Shown: positions 34,639-43,928, numbered from the stretch's first letter. The stretch: DNA of 64,000 nucleotides from Wohlfahrtiimonas larvae (GCF_039543665.1 NZ_BAABKE010000005.1:124001-188000); one strand, 5' to 3'. Made by a program: numbers and translations. The notes: generated by a model not told the origin, from the sequence alone.

Positions 34639-35355
34639 ATGCGTCCATCTGAACGTGCATTTGATGAAATGCGCAAAATAGAATTCATCCCTCATTATAC
34701 AAAACATGCAGAAGGTTCTGTTTTAGCATGCTTTGGTGAAACCAAAGTTTTATGTACAGTTTCATTTGAAAACAGAGTGCCATCTTTTATGCGTGGCGAA
34801 GGTCGTGGTTGGATCACTGCTGAATATGGCATGTTGCCGCGTTCTACACATTCTAGAATGCAACGTGAAGCTGCGAAAGGCAAACAATCTGGTCGTACAC
34901 AAGAGATTCAGCGTTTGATCGGCCGTTCACTACGTGCTGCGGTTGATTTGGAAAAGTTAGGTGAAAATACTTTAACTATCGACTGTGATGTGATTCAAGC
35001 AGATGGTGGGACGCGCACAACTGCAATTTCCGGTAGTTTTTTAGCATTGCAATTCGCGATTGATAAATTGATGAAAGAAGGTGTTTTAACAGAAAATCCA
35101 ATCATTTCTAATATTGCTGCCATTTCTGTTGGTATTCATAAAGGTAATGTGATTGCTGATTTGGAATATGTTGAAGATTCAGAAGCAGAAACAGATATGA
35201 ACGTTGTGATGAATGCGGAAGGTCGTTTTATTGAAATTCAAGCGACGGCTGAGGAAGCAGCATTTTCTGAAGAAGAGTTTTCACGAATGTTAAAGTTTGC
35301 CAAAAATAGCATTTATCAAATCATTGAAAAACAGAAAGAGTGCTTCAATCAGTAA
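34639..35355 (+). CDS. rph: Ribonuclease PH
   Basis: RNase PH trims tRNA 3' ends by phosphorolysis. The 238-residue sequence is full-length: MRPSERAFDEMRKIEF at the start, RGWITAEYGMLPRSTHSRM, GRTQEIQRLIGRSLRAAVD, the phosphate-binding DCDVIQADGGTRTTAISG, and AEGRFIEIQATAEEAAFS. A TATAAT at 34592-34597 may be its -10. sfsA follows after two bases. Confidence 0.96.
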   Translation: MRPSERAFDEMRKIEFIPHYTKHAEGSVLACFGETKVLCTVSFENRVPSFMRGEGRGWITAEYGMLPRSTHSRMQREAAKGKQSGRTQEIQRLIGRSLRAAVDLEKLGENTLTIDCDVIQADGGTRTTAISGSFLALQFAIDKLMKEGVLTENPIISNIAAISVGIHKGNVIADLEYVEDSEAETDMNVVMNAEGRFIEIQATAEEAAFSEEEFSRMLKFAKNSIYQIIEKQKECFNQ

Positions 35356-35357
35356 TT

Positions 35358-36068
35358 ATGGAATTCAAGGCTCCTTTACATAAAGCAACCCTCATTAAGC
35401 GCTATAAGCGCTTTTTGGCTGATATAGTCACAGAAAATGGTGATGAAATAACAATTCATTGTGCTAATACTGGCTCTATGATGAATTGCATGGTGCCCAA
35501 TGGTGAGATTTGGTATGAGCCATCTTCCGATCCTAATCGTAAAACAAAAGGTAGTTGGATTTTATCAGCAACACCGCAAGGGCGATTAGCTTGTATTAAT
35601 ACGCATTTAGCCAATACCTTAGTTGAAGAAGCTTTGTATGACGGTGTGATCACTGAATTGGCAGATTTTACAAAGTTAAAGCGCGAAGTGAAATATGGCA
35701 CAGAAAATTCCAAAATAGATTTTTATTTAGAATATGAAGATCGTACTGTCTATTTGGAAGTCAAAAGTGTTACTTTGGGGTTTGATGATAGCAATATTGC
35801 TGCCTTTCCTGATGCAGTTACAATAAGAGGGGCTAAACATTTGCGCGAGTTGGCTAATGTACAAGCGGATAATATTGAAGCTTATATTTTATATTGTGTG
35901 AATTTATCCGGTATAGAGGGTGTTCGTGTTGCGAGTGAAATCGATCCCGCTTATGCTGCAGCATTTGAAGAAGCGATTACCAATGGTGTGAAACCATTGG
36001 TATATGGTACACAGATTTCTAATGAATCAATCAGAATTTCACATTCATTGCCTTTCATCCATAATTAA
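35358..36068 (+). CDS. sfsA: DNA/RNA nuclease SfsA
   Basis: SfsA was named for stimulating sugar fermentation and has a nuclease-like fold. From ATG 35358 the 236-residue chain has LIKRYKRFLADIV, HCANTGSMMNCMVPNGEIWY, NTHLANTLVEEAL, the nuclease-type core SKIDFYLEYEDRTVYLEVKS, and FPDAVTIRGAKHLREL. An upstream in-frame start at 35340 lies inside rph and is rejected. Confidence 0.94.
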   Translation: MEFKAPLHKATLIKRYKRFLADIVTENGDEITIHCANTGSMMNCMVPNGEIWYEPSSDPNRKTKGSWILSATPQGRLACINTHLANTLVEEALYDGVITELADFTKLKREVKYGTENSKIDFYLEYEDRTVYLEVKSVTLGFDDSNIAAFPDAVTIRGAKHLRELANVQADNIEAYILYCVNLSGIEGVRVASEIDPAYAAAFEEAITNGVKPLVYGTQISNESIRISHSLPFIHN

Positions 36069-36106
36069 ATATGATATCTCTATAGTAGAAAAAGTGAGGA
36101 TTGCCC

Positions 36107-36715
36107 ATGAAAAAGAAGAATGTTCAAAAATCTTTAAAAGGATTGGGTGCTTGTTATGAGATTGATCATAAAGCCATTTGCCGTGCGTTAGGAGAAGAAT
36201 CTCCAGAACTATTGAAGGTCTATGGTGAAGAGAATCCTGTGGGTTCATTTGTATTCTTTAGTGATAGTGGGATTCGCTTTATTCCATCACCGAATAATAG
36301 TGGCGTCTTATTTAAAATGGCTCAGCCACTTTTTCAAGAACAGTTGACACAAATGTTAGAGATTATTTTAAGAAAAATCCCTGAATATTTGATGGCAGAA
36401 GGCATCGAGCGTCAAAGCTATGATCAAAATATGGCAAGTTTGCGTGAGCTATATTTAGCGTTACTAATTGATATAGAAGCTTTACGTGGTAATACGGCGC
36501 CAACTTTAGATGTTGAAAGCCATTTTGCAACGCAAGCAATTAAAGAAGCCGCTAGTTTTGTTGGTGTTTTGAGTGATGAATATGGTATTACAAAGCAAGC
36601 TATCGCTTATAGTGATCATAATGCTATTAAATTAGAGTTGGTTTCACGTGAAGAAGTGGGATTGACGACAACTAATACGGATTTGCCGTTCAATCCCGGT
36701 GAGACAGTTCATTAG
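36107..36715 (+). CDS. Conserved-looking hypothetical protein
   Basis: I do not recognise this 202-residue protein. It has no signal peptide or transmembrane segment. Residues about 45-75 look like a beta-rich segment (PVGSFVFFSDSGIRFIPSPN), followed by helices with leucine spacing (LREL, LALLIDIEALRG). GAGGA lies upstream of ATG 36107; an in-frame TTG at 36101 is less likely. It follows sfsA by 38 bases and faces a minus-strand methyltransferase that ends one base after its stop. Coding potential is good because of length, RBS and clean fit. Confidence 0.75.
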   Translation: MKKKNVQKSLKGLGACYEIDHKAICRALGEESPELLKVYGEENPVGSFVFFSDSGIRFIPSPNNSGVLFKMAQPLFQEQLTQMLEIILRKIPEYLMAEGIERQSYDQNMASLRELYLALLIDIEALRGNTAPTLDVESHFATQAIKEAASFVGVLSDEYGITKQAIAYSDHNAIKLELVSREEVGLTTTNTDLPFNPGETVH

Positions 36716-37471
36716 TTATAGTCTGTAGGCTTCTACTGTAAAAATTTCTGTTTCATTAGTGACTACTTTTTTGTGTTGGTAATCAGCTGAGATTGTGATT
36801 TCTGTAAATCCAGCCTCTTTCAGTAGTAATTGAATTTCTTCAATACCTAGCCATTTCAAGCGGAACGTTTCAAGTTCAGTTGTTGTCAATTGATTGTTTA
36901 CCCAATGTTCATAACGATGTATATAAGTGGCGACTTGATGGGCATAATCAATATGTGATTCTGTCATTGTCAATGTGATTTTTTCCACGGCAGATAACGT
37001 AAATGTTTTAATATTGGTTCTACCTAATTGAAAGTTATTCTGAAAAAATAGATCAAAGATAAGCTTGCCATTGGGATTGAGGGCTGCGTAAAACTTCTGA
37101 AGTGCAAGTTTTATTTCATCATAATCTGTCATCAGCAAAAAAGTGCCAGAGGGAATAATGATGGCATCAAAAGCTTGGTCATAATTAAAATTAGTAAAAC
37201 TGGCCTGCTGAATAATGTTTGTTGGTAAATTTACGGCTTGTAAATTTTCTTCGCAGTAACTGAGCATCTCTTTAGAGAGATCAAATCCCTGAATGTTATA
37301 ACCTTGTTGTAATAAGGGGATCATAATTCTGCCTGTACCAACAGCAGGTTCTAAGATTTGGCTTGCATTGTTGAGTAATCGAGATTGATAATATTCAAGA
37401 TCGCCAAAGCTTTTGCCAATAGGTTTATCAAAGTTGTAAACTTGTGCAGAGAGAGATTGGTAACTATCCAT
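36716..37471 (-). CDS. Class I SAM-dependent methyltransferase
   Basis: A 251-residue Rossmann-fold methyltransferase. Motif I is LEPAVGTGRIMIPLLQQG near residue 40, the acidic loop appears in IQGFDLSKEMLSYC, and motif IV-like FDAIIIPSGTFLLM follows. A Cys/Trp-containing C-terminal beta region (YIHRYEHWVNNQL, FRLKWLGIEEIQLLLKEAGF) is similar to small-molecule methyltransferases. Substrate is unknown. It is divergent from hflD with 59 bases between. Confidence 0.85.
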   Translation of the reverse strand: MDSYQSLSAQVYNFDKPIGKSFGDLEYYQSRLLNNASQILEPAVGTGRIMIPLLQQGYNIQGFDLSKEMLSYCEENLQAVNLPTNIIQQASFTNFNYDQAFDAIIIPSGTFLLMTDYDEIKLALQKFYAALNPNGKLIFDLFFQNNFQLGRTNIKTFTLSAVEKITLTMTESHIDYAHQVATYIHRYEHWVNNQLTTTELETFRLKWLGIEEIQLLLKEAGFTEITISADYQHKKVVTNETEIFTVEAYRL

Positions 37472-37530
37472 ATTTTCCTATGTCATAATGTATGATATTA
37501 ATCATTGATGAAAAAAATTTTAGGTAGTGT

Positions 37531-38142
37531 ATGACAAATGATTTAAGAGGACAAACAATTGCATTAGCTGGCGTTATGCAAAGTGCAATTTTAGTGGATC
37601 GTTTAGCAAAGCAGCAGCAATATTCAGAAGCTGCTGCTCATGGTTTGGTTTATAGTATTTTTGAAACTGATCCTCAAAATATCGAGAGTGTTTATGATGG
37701 CTTATCAAATTTGAAAGTTGGTTTCCAAGCTTTGGGGAATCCGCGTAATTTACCTAAAGATGCCATGGTATATTTTACAAATATGTTAAAGTTACAAAAA
37801 CGCTTACGGGAGCATTCATCCTATTTGAATATTATGGGTAGTGGGATAGAGAATGTTAAAGGGCGTTTAGTTCATTTTCCAATGATGCATGATAATATTC
37901 AAATGGCATTAGCAGATTTATATACTCAAACAATCAGCAAATTATCACCACGCATTTATGTTAAAGGTGATCCGAGTGTTGCAATGACAGAATCCCATGC
38001 TGCAAAAATCAGAACATTGCTACTAGCTGGCGTGCGTTCAGGTATTTTATGGCATCAGGCGGGAGGAACGACTTGGAATCGTATTATGCAGTATCATAAG
38101 ATTATGGCAGAAGCTAGCCGATTAACTTATGAGATTGAATGA
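37531..38142 (+). CDS. hflD: High-frequency lysogenization protein HflD homologue
   Basis: HflD is a peripheral membrane protein known in E. coli for binding phage lambda CII; its housekeeping role is unclear. The 203-residue helical protein has QTIALAGVMQSAILVDRLAK at the N-terminus and LLAGVRSGILWHQAGGTTWN near the C-terminus, both typical. mnmA and purB, its common neighbours, are absent. It converges with the radical-SAM gene, with the stops 3 bases apart. Confidence 0.92.
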   Translation: MTNDLRGQTIALAGVMQSAILVDRLAKQQQYSEAAAHGLVYSIFETDPQNIESVYDGLSNLKVGFQALGNPRNLPKDAMVYFTNMLKLQKRLREHSSYLNIMGSGIENVKGRLVHFPMMHDNIQMALADLYTQTISKLSPRIYVKGDPSVAMTESHAAKIRTLLLAGVRSGILWHQAGGTTWNRIMQYHKIMAEASRLTYEIE

Positions 38143-38145
38143 TGA

Positions 38146-39099
38146 TTAAAATAAAGGCTTTTTGCCATGAGGTATCTCTTGAATGAGTACAGGCACGCAA
38201 ATGCCAGAGAGCTTCAAGCGTAACTCGCGGATTAACGCAACTGCTTTCTCTTCTTTGACTCGAAAATGACTTGTGCCACGTGCAAAATCTAATTGGTGCA
38301 AGTAATAAGGTTTAATGCCAACGGCAATGAATCTGCGCATTAAGTTTGCCAATGTCTCAAAGTCATCATTAATACCTTGCAGCATCACTGATTGAGAAAT
38401 TAGCATGACACCATTTTTCTGTAAGCGTTTCATGGTTACAGCAACGTCATTGGTTAGTTCATTGGCATGGTTGGCATGAATCACAATGGTGATAGTTTTG
38501 CCTTTGTCTTGAATAGCTGTGAATAATGCTAGTAATTCGTCTGTAATCATTTCAGGTGAAACTACAGGAATTCTTGTGTGAATACGGATATTTTGAATAT
38601 GTTCAATATCAGCTAAGCGATGCATAATATTAGTTAAGCGATTCACGGATAGAATCAGCGGGTCCCCGCCTGTTAAAATAATCTCCCATAATTCAGGGTG
38701 CGTTTCAATGTAGTAAAATGCATCATTAAGTTCATCCTTACTGAGAGATTCACCATATTGCCCAATCATCTCTTTGCGAAAGCAGAAGCGACAATATACT
38801 GCACATAATTGTGTGACTTTTAATAATGCGCGATCTTCATAGCGATGCACAATGCCCGTTACAGGTGTGTAAGGAATATCACCAATGGGATCACCCACTT
38901 CATCATCTAAAATGATGGATTCATGAATAGATGGGATGAATTGTTGATAAATAGGGTCTTTCTCATTATTTTTTAATATAGCTTGCATAGCAGGCGAAAC
39001 TCTAATTTGGAAATGATCAGCCACAGAAGATAAATCTTCTGTATTGTTGATAATTTTTGCGTTATGTAAATCTTTAAGAGTTGTCCAGTAGCGAGCCAT
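38146..39099 (-). CDS. KamA-family radical SAM aminomutase (EpmB-like or lysine 2,3-aminomutase)
   Basis: The family makes beta-lysine, either free or for elongation factor P modification. The 317-residue protein carries the radical-SAM cysteines in CAVYCRFCFRKE (CxxxCxxC), the SAM-binding ILTGGDPL, RIHTRIPVVSPEMIT, and HANHANEL with LISQSVMLQGIND. It also has the C-terminal HQLDFARGTSHFRV. Length matches EpmB, but the motif text is also close to the KamA-like group common in alphaproteobacteria. Neither efp nor epmA is adjacent, so I leave the exact role open. Confidence 0.85.
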   Translation of the reverse strand: MARYWTTLKDLHNAKIINNTEDLSSVADHFQIRVSPAMQAILKNNEKDPIYQQFIPSIHESIILDDEVGDPIGDIPYTPVTGIVHRYEDRALLKVTQLCAVYCRFCFRKEMIGQYGESLSKDELNDAFYYIETHPELWEIILTGGDPLILSVNRLTNIMHRLADIEHIQNIRIHTRIPVVSPEMITDELLALFTAIQDKGKTITIVIHANHANELTNDVAVTMKRLQKNGVMLISQSVMLQGINDDFETLANLMRRFIAVGIKPYYLHQLDFARGTSHFRVKEEKAVALIRELRLKLSGICVPVLIQEIPHGKKPLF

Positions 39100-39138
39100 G
39101 AGCGATAATAGAGCCAGTTGATAATCAAAGTGAGTATT

Positions 39139-40071
39139 ATGCCAAATTTTCCAGTTATTTTCTTGATGGGACCAACTGCGTCCGGTAAAACTGATACCGC
39201 GCTCTATTTAGCAGATCATTTTCCATGCCATTTAATTTCCTGTGATTCAGCATTGATCTATCAGGATATGGATATTGGGACAGCGAAGCCCAGTAAAGAG
39301 ATACTCACAAGTTATCCACATGCGCTTGTGGATATCTTATCTCCAATGGAACGATATTCTGCAGAACAATTTAGGCAAGATGCGCGTGCAGAGATCGAAA
39401 AAGCTCGAGTATTAGGCAAAATGCCAATCATTGTGGGCGGAACATTTTTATATATGAAATCCTTAATCGAAGGTATTTCACCGATTCCTGAGGTGAAAGC
39501 TGAGGTTAGGGAAGCTGTGATTGCTAGGCATCATGCAGAAGGTATTGAGCCTTTGTATAAAGAGTTACAACGATTAGATCCGGTCAGTGCGGAAAGATTA
39601 GCACCTGCAGATACTCAACGTATTTTACGAGCTTTAGAAGTTGTATTAAGTTCAGGGCAAACTTTAAATGACTTTTGGAAAATGCCACCGAAAGAGGCAT
39701 TAGAATACCCTTATTTGAAATTTGCGTTAACGTATCAAGATATTCAGCGCGCCAATCAATCGATGGAAAAACGTTTTCATCAAATGATTGATGATGGTTT
39801 TATTGCAGAAGTTGAGTATTTAAAAGCAAAATATCCTGAATTGAATGGTGATTATCCATCACAACGTGCTGTTGGGTATCGTCAAATTTGGGATTATTTG
39901 GATGGATTGATGACAAAAGATGAAGCAATTGAGCGCGCGATTATTGCAACGCGCCAATATGCAAAAAGGCAACGCACATGGCTGCGCAGTGAAGAAAATG
40001 TAACATTGGTCAGCGTGGAGTCATCCGATCATCATGTGGCCATTTATAATACGATCACTCAGCAAATATAA
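39139..40071 (+). CDS. miaA: tRNA dimethylallyltransferase
   Basis: MiaA adds the isopentenyl group to A37 of tRNAs reading UNN codons. The P-loop LMGPTASGKTDTALYLA begins near residue 10, followed by ISCDSALIYQDMDIGTAKPS. YSAEQFRQDA, VGGTFLYMKSLIEG and the C-terminal YPSQRAVGYRQIWDYLDG with TRQYAKRQRTWLR complete the pattern. I start at ATG 39139; the longer frame starting at 39118 adds a non-conserved leader. hfq, a frequent neighbour, is not present. The 3' end overlaps the convergent TAXI gene by 17 bases. Confidence 0.95.
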   Translation: MPNFPVIFLMGPTASGKTDTALYLADHFPCHLISCDSALIYQDMDIGTAKPSKEILTSYPHALVDILSPMERYSAEQFRQDARAEIEKARVLGKMPIIVGGTFLYMKSLIEGISPIPEVKAEVREAVIARHHAEGIEPLYKELQRLDPVSAERLAPADTQRILRALEVVLSSGQTLNDFWKMPPKEALEYPYLKFALTYQDIQRANQSMEKRFHQMIDDGFIAEVEYLKAKYPELNGDYPSQRAVGYRQIWDYLDGLMTKDEAIERAIIATRQYAKRQRTWLRSEENVTLVSVESSDHHVAIYNTITQQI

Positions 40072-41017
40072 GGTTTTCATTGTCTTGTTCATTGCTTGTT
40101 CGTTCTCGTAAGATATCGATTAGCTTTTGCCCTAAAGGATGCAAAGGAATAGGTTTTAGATCATAACTGTCTAGGATGCTTTGGGGTGTAATATTGGTGC
40201 GTAATGTCGTTAGATTAAGCTCCGTATTGATATGTTCTAAGCTTTCACAAACGGTATCTACTACATCTTGGTTAGGATTAGTAACTAGAATAGTGCGAGA
40301 GCGCAATGTTTGAATATCTTCATCGATACGCCAATATAGCCCTTTGGAGATAGTCGCAGGATATAAACCTGGTGTAGATTTCATGACTTTTTGAGCTTGC
40401 TCATTAGTAAAAGATAAGATTTTACCATCACAGCTTGTTGTTAATTCTCGTGCAAGTGCGCTGGATGGTGCTGACATGATCATAACGCCATCGATGGAAT
40501 AATTGCAAAAGAGCTCAGATAGTTGTTCTCGTGTTTGACTAATGGGGAAATAAATATCCTTTTCATTGAGCCCCAGAGATTTAGCCAATGGTTTACCTCG
40601 ATATTCTTTAGTAATCCAATCTGTAACGCCAATAGTACGATCTCTGAAGCTATTGGGGCGATTTAAGGCTAATTCATGATTGCCAACAACAATAAGGTAT
40701 TGTTGGTACATCGGGGTCATAACAATAGGTTGTTTTTTCTTTCGCTGATTAGCTAGTAGGACTTCTTCGGGCATCAGCGCAACTTGGATGTCATTGCTCA
40801 TTAGTTTATCCCAAATTTGTTCAGCATCGATATATTCTGCAGTACAGTGGTTATTGGGATGGTCAGCTTCAAATCCCAAGCAGACTAGGTTGGAAGCTTC
40901 TTTTGTAATTTCCAAAGTATCACTATAACCAATCACTATGCTATGTAGTGTTTTACCTTGGGCAATGTATAAGCTACTGGTAAATAGGAGTAAACTGAGT
41001 AAATGCTTCATTGTCAT
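40055..41017 (-). CDS. TAXI-type TRAP solute-binding protein
   Basis: A 320-residue secreted protein with a signal peptide (HLLSLLLFTSSLYIAQGK). The mature chain resembles the TAXI subgroup of TRAP-transporter binding proteins: a quantity-of-binding region DIQVALMPEEVLLANQ, RTIGVTDWITKEYRG, and a segment around TPGLYPATISKGLYWRID. No TRAP membrane subunits lie nearby, so the transporter partner is elsewhere or the protein works alone. Ligand is unknown. The first Met or the Met three codons on (41011) could be the start. Confidence 0.72.
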   Translation of the reverse strand: MTMKHLLSLLLFTSSLYIAQGKTLHSIVIGYSDTLEITKEASNLVCLGFEADHPNNHCTAEYIDAEQIWDKLMSNDIQVALMPEEVLLANQRKKKQPIVMTPMYQQYLIVVGNHELALNRPNSFRDRTIGVTDWITKEYRGKPLAKSLGLNEKDIYFPISQTREQLSELFCNYSIDGVMIMSAPSSALARELTTSCDGKILSFTNEQAQKVMKSTPGLYPATISKGLYWRIDEDIQTLRSRTILVTNPNQDVVDTVCESLEHINTELNLTTLRTNITPQSILDSYDLKPIPLHPLGQKLIDILRERTSNEQDNENLIFAE

Positions 41018-41028
41018 AACGCTCGCAA

Positions 41029-41859
41029 TTAAGATATGAATGATTGCAGAATCTGATAATATTTTTCAGGTTCTTCTAGCATGGGATTGTGCCCACTTTT
41101 ATCAAAAATAATAGGAGCTATATTAGCGTTACGGCAGATATCATTCCACAAAGATATTGGGGAAACTAAAAAATCGTACTTGCTCAAGATTAATAGTATT
41201 GGTTTGTGCCAAGAGCTAAGAAACTGAGCAGTATTAAACTTTGCAAATTCGATACCCCATAAATGATTAATTGCAGGCATGTTGTTAGGTACATTATCCC
41301 AAAGATAAGCACCATCATAGGTGAAATCATAAAAGCTATGGGCCTGCATACGAATATTGATATGAGAAAAGCGATTGGCAGGATCATTGCGAATATCATC
41401 CTGTAATTTTACAATTTCTGAATAAAAGTACTCTTTGCGTTCCGGTGTGGCGGTTGATTCAAAATAAGCAATACTACCATCTTGGCGCTCTTGTGTGTTA
41501 GTGGGAGCGAGATTGGATAAGATGATACCTTTGACGTGTTGAGCATGCTGTTCTGCATATGCCATTGCCATAAAACCATGGCCAGAATGTCCCAATAAGA
41601 ACATTTCTTCAATATTTAATGCCACTCTAATTTTTTCAATATCATTCACAATATCTTGTAATGTGTGTGCTGTGTGATTTGTTGGCGCTTTGACAAAGCC
41701 TCTGTGGTCAATAAAGATTAAATGAAGGTTTTGGAATAAAGCATGCTGAAATAATCTTGGGTAATAAATTGCACTACCTAAGATAAAAATAGGTGTTTGA
41801 TTTTTAGGACCAGTCTGCTGGTAATTTAATGAATAATTATCAATGGTCATTGATTGCAT
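41029..41859 (-). CDS. Alpha/beta-hydrolase fold protein
   Basis: This 276-residue hydrolase shows IFILGSAIYYPRLF at the first strand/loop, DHRGFVKAP, and the nucleophile elbow LLGHSGHGFMAMAYAEQ. A late Asp (LSKYDFLVSP) and the catalytic His in KSGHNPMLEEPEKYY follow. The set resembles proline-iminopeptidase-like or lactonase-like esterases, but substrate cannot be deduced. Met 4 (41850) is an alternative start. It lies 11 bases upstream of the TAXI gene and may be cotranscribed with it. Confidence 0.85.
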   Translation of the reverse strand: MQSMTIDNYSLNYQQTGPKNQTPIFILGSAIYYPRLFQHALFQNLHLIFIDHRGFVKAPTNHTAHTLQDIVNDIEKIRVALNIEEMFLLGHSGHGFMAMAYAEQHAQHVKGIILSNLAPTNTQERQDGSIAYFESTATPERKEYFYSEIVKLQDDIRNDPANRFSHINIRMQAHSFYDFTYDGAYLWDNVPNNMPAINHLWGIEFAKFNTAQFLSSWHKPILLILSKYDFLVSPISLWNDICRNANIAPIIFDKSGHNPMLEEPEKYYQILQSFIS

Positions 41860-41884
41860 ATCTGTGCCTTACAATATTTTGAGC

Positions 41885-41911
41885 AAAAAAAAACCTAGCT
41901 AGGCTAGGTTT
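41885..41911 (-). terminator. Terminator of tRNA-Asn copy 2
   Basis: Same 9-bp stem and 3-base loop as copy 1, with nine T residues at the 3' end on the minus strand. It lies between the tRNA and the alpha/beta-hydrolase gene. Confidence 0.9.
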
Positions 41912-42019
41912 TCTTAATTTGGCTCCTCGACCTGGGCTCGAACCAGGGACCCCTTGATTAACAGTCAAGTGCTACTACCAACTGAGCTATCGAGGAATTA
42001 AGGATTCGCATTATATATG
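41887..42019 (-). repeat. 133-bp inverted repeat, copy 2 (tRNA-Asn unit)
   Basis: Identical over 133 bases to the reverse complement of 29771-29903, covering the -10 region, tRNA-Asn and terminator. The two copies are inverted and about 12 kb apart. Confidence 0.97.
41920..41996 (-). tRNA. tRNA-Asn (anticodon GTT), copy 2
   Basis: Identical to the copy at 29794-29870, including CCA, on the opposite strand. It has its own promoter, and its terminator separates it from the hydrolase gene. Confidence 0.97.
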
Positions 42020-42037
42020 TTGAGATAACTTTGTCAA
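42010..42037 (-). promoter_or_regulatory. Promoter of tRNA-Asn copy 2
   Basis: On the minus strand, TTGACA (42032-42037) and TATAAT (42010-42015) are 16 bases apart, as in copy 1. The spacer sequences of the two copies differ upstream of the shared block. Confidence 0.88.
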
Positions 42038-42345
42038 ACTTTTTTTGAATGAAATTATAGAAAATTTATTTGGTTGTATATATAACAATTAGTTATTAGC
42101 ATAAAAATATCAAGGAACAAAATGATATTTTTTTCTTGAAGTCATCATTCAGATATATTTTTCTTTATAGAAATGGCGAGGATGTATAAAAAACTATCAT
42201 CTTAATTATTTGATGCAAATGTATTTATTTTGATTTTTGTTTTATTTTTATTAAATATAATCTAAATATCAAATGAATAAAGAAGATAAATATGTAGCTT
42301 TTTAGTAATATTGGCGCGTTATTTAGAAAATAAAGGATATTTAAC
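42038..42345. other. AT-rich intergenic region upstream of the AbgT transporter
   Basis: This 308-base stretch has no credible gene. It is very rich in A and T and should contain the promoter of the transporter gene. A TATAAT at 42256-42261 is a candidate -10 without a good -35. AAAGGA precedes the transporter ATG. I see no further repeat or RNA structure worth calling. Confidence 0.5.
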
Positions 42346-43914
42346 ATGGGTGAACAGCCACAAATGAAAGATCAGTCAAAAGGGCTGATTAATAAATTTT
42401 TAAATGGTATTGAATGGGTTGGCAATAAATTACCAGCGCCTGCGTTGTTGTTTTTTTATTCAATGTTATTGATTATGATCGTATCTTTGCCATTATCATA
42501 TGTAGATTTTTCATTTACATTGACTAATTCACATGGCGAATCAGTTGTACAAACTGAAAAAGTTTATAATTTATTATCTGGTGAAAAATTATTATATTTC
42601 TTAACTGATTTTGTTCGCATATTTGTAACATTTGCACCATTAGGCGTTGTGGTTGTGGGTATGTTGGGGATTGGCATTGCAGAACGCACAGGTTATGTGA
42701 ATGTTGCACTGCAAAAATTATTGAATATTACGCCGAAAAAATTATTAACGCCGATGGTTTTATTCGTTGCAATGTTGAGCCACTTTGCAGCAGATGCAGG
42801 TTACATTGTTGTGATTCCAATTGGTGGGATTTTATTCTATGCGGCAGGTCGTCATCCTGTTGCAGGTATTGCTGCAGCATTTGCAGGTGTTTCAGCTGGT
42901 TTTTCTGCCAATATGATTCCTGCAACAAATGATATTTTATTACAAGGTATTACGCAGTCAGCCGCGCGTATCGTGGATCCTGAGTATACAGTGAATGTAT
43001 TATCTAATTGGGCATTTGGTAGTGCTTCCGTGTTTTTCTTAATTGTTGTGGGTTGGTTTGTCACAGATAAAATTGTTGAACCAAGATTAAAGCGTACACA
43101 AATTGATGATGATGCTCAAGTGGAAGAACATAAAGAAATCACGGCGAAGGAAAGTCAAGCATTCTGGATCTCTTCGATAGTGATGGTGGCAGTATTATCA
43201 GTATTTGTGATTTGGGCGATTCCAACAGATTCTTTATTAAGACATGAAGGATCATTAACCAGTGCAGGTGCACCATTGATGAAATCAATTGTTGCGATCA
43301 TTTTTATTGTATTCATTATTCCTGGTATCGTTTATGGTTATTTAGTGGGTTATTACAAAAAAGCGGATGATATCATTACATCATTGACAGAAAATATGAA
43401 AGATATGAGTAGCTTCTTAATCATGATGTTTTTCTGTGCATTCTTCATCGAAGCGTTTACGCAATCAGGTTTGGGCCGTTTAATTGCATTAGCGGGCGCT
43501 GAAACATTGCAAAATATGAATGTTGGGCCAAAAACAACAGTAGTAATGGCGATTTTATTCATTGCATTCATTAACTTATTTATTGGTTCTGCATCTGCAA
43601 AATGGGTGTTGTTGTCTCCTATTTTAGTACCAATGTTGATGCATTTGGGTATTGCGCCTGAATTGACTCAAGCAGCTTACCGTGTCGGCGACTCAACAAC
43701 TAATATTATTTCACCATTGATGACTTACTTTGCATTGGTTGTGGTTTATTGTCAGCGTTATATTAAAACTACAGGGATCGGCACATTGATCTCTATTATG
43801 ATTCCTTACACAATCGCATTCTTGATTTCATGGATCATTTTCTTATTGATCTGGTGGGGATTAGGTTTACCATTGGGCATTGAAGGACATTATTTTTATA
43901 CGCATCACGCTTAA
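42346..43914 (+). CDS. AbgT-family transporter
   Basis: AbgT proteins import p-aminobenzoyl-glutamate or export sulfonamide-like antimetabolites such as p-aminobenzoate analogues. The 522-residue protein starts with an amphipathic region (LINKFLNGIEWVGNKLPAPA), has about a dozen hydrophobic helices, and shows the family segments HFAADAGYIVVIPIGGILFY, SANMIPATNDILLQGIT and GDSTTNIISPLMTYFALVV. No abgA/abgB peptidase genes are nearby, so its substrate direction is unclear. Confidence 0.93.
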   Translation: MGEQPQMKDQSKGLINKFLNGIEWVGNKLPAPALLFFYSMLLIMIVSLPLSYVDFSFTLTNSHGESVVQTEKVYNLLSGEKLLYFLTDFVRIFVTFAPLGVVVVGMLGIGIAERTGYVNVALQKLLNITPKKLLTPMVLFVAMLSHFAADAGYIVVIPIGGILFYAAGRHPVAGIAAAFAGVSAGFSANMIPATNDILLQGITQSAARIVDPEYTVNVLSNWAFGSASVFFLIVVGWFVTDKIVEPRLKRTQIDDDAQVEEHKEITAKESQAFWISSIVMVAVLSVFVIWAIPTDSLLRHEGSLTSAGAPLMKSIVAIIFIVFIIPGIVYGYLVGYYKKADDIITSLTENMKDMSSFLIMMFFCAFFIEAFTQSGLGRLIALAGAETLQNMNVGPKTTVVMAILFIAFINLFIGSASAKWVLLSPILVPMLMHLGIAPELTQAAYRVGDSTTNIISPLMTYFALVVVYCQRYIKTTGIGTLISIMIPYTIAFLISWIIFLLIWWGLGLPLGIEGHYFYTHHA

Positions 43915-43928
43915 TGTTAGATTAGGTT

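Noticed and set aside
36069..36106. Possible promoter between sfsA and the hypothetical gene
   Set aside because: Too short and without a recognisable hexamer pair; only the ribosome-binding site is supported.
29771..42019. A composite transposon or genomic island flanked by tRNA-Asn
   Set aside because: The segment holds essential core genes, no transposase or integrase is present, and the repeats are complete tRNA units and not attachment-site fragments.
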